Of a stretch of DNA of 5,563 bases, positions 5,500-5,563 are shown piece after piece. A model generated the notes under the pieces. It had not been told where the DNA came from and did not search any database. It was given only the letters and a program-made list of their open reading frames with translations. Source of the DNA: an uncultured Eubacteriales bacterium (GTDB lineage Bacteria; Bacillota; Clostridia; Christensenellales; UBA1242); contig USSZ01000046.1 of the NCBI GenBank assembly GCA_900557645.1, positions 1 through 5,563 on the forward strand, written 5' to 3'. The position numbers and the translations under genes are program-made. Every line of letters starts with the position of its first letter. Position 1 is the first letter of the stretch.

Positions 5500-5563
5500 A
5501 TGTTTTTCGAAGTTATCGAAGTAGGTTTTTGTTTTTTGTTTATTTTTTGCTTATTTATTCTTG
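5500..5563 (+). CDS. Start of a hydrophobic protein, cut by the window edge
   Basis: Only 21 codons are visible: MFFEVIEVG followed by a run of Phe, Cys, Leu and Ile. This is the start of a transmembrane helix or, less likely given the acidic N-terminus, a signal peptide. AAAGGAG (5489-5495) ends four bases before the ATG, a good ribosome binding site that supports a real gene. The short acidic lead followed directly by a helix suggests a small or multi-pass membrane protein. No family can be named from this piece. Confidence 0.65.
   Translation, partial: MFFEVIEVGFCFLFIFCLFIL

Noticed and set aside
1..5563. CRISPR array, tRNA, rRNA, transposase or known defence/toxin system
   Set aside because: No regularly spaced direct repeats, no cloverleaf-like GC-rich segments, and every sizeable frame is accounted for by the genes listed.

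Overview
This is an AT-rich window, roughly 30% GC by eye. It has strong purine-rich ribosome binding sites (AAGGAG, GGAGG), TATAAT-type promoters and a U-tailed terminator. Tryptophan is encoded by TGG and TGA is a true stop (it ends the first gene), so the standard/bacterial code applies. With the gene families present (UgtP/MGDG-synthase-like glycosyltransferase, DegV, WG-repeat protein), this points to a low-GC Bacillota (Firmicutes), perhaps a gut-type Clostridia or related lineage. That assignment is an inference; no marker gene is present to settle it.

Layout: bases 1-113 (minus strand) encode a recognisable stretch from the C-terminal half of UDP-glucose 4-epimerase (GalE) that breaks off abruptly, so it is a remnant. 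Everything else is on the plus strand. Bases 191-1507 encode a diacylglycerol-type glycosyltransferase with an unusual Lys-rich tail. It overlaps by 26 bases a DegV/FakB-type fatty-acid-binding protein (1482-2366). After a weak terminator comes a short-chain dehydrogenase/reductase (2491-3306), then a small two-helix membrane protein with a YcxB-like C-terminal part (3409-4014), closed by a strong hairpin terminator (4034-4064). A separate unit with a very good promoter (4111-4139) and a GTG start encodes a cytoplasmic WG-type repeat protein with eight repeats (4179-5369). A run of TA-rich low-complexity DNA follows (5404-5457), and then the start of a hydrophobic protein (5500 onward) that is cut by the window edge.

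How the genes may work together: the glycosyltransferase and DegV protein are almost certainly co-translated. Their families act on the lipid-anchored sugar headgroup (glycosyl-diacylglycerol) and on the fatty acid supply, so the first half looks like a small membrane-lipid module. The SDR could belong to it, but its substrate cannot be read from the sequence. The WG-repeat gene is transcriptionally separate and its function is unknown. I see no CRISPR array, tRNA, rRNA, insertion sequence or defence/toxin system. No intergenic stretch exceeds about 190 bases, and most of the window looks like ordinary chromosomal housekeeping and accessory genes.
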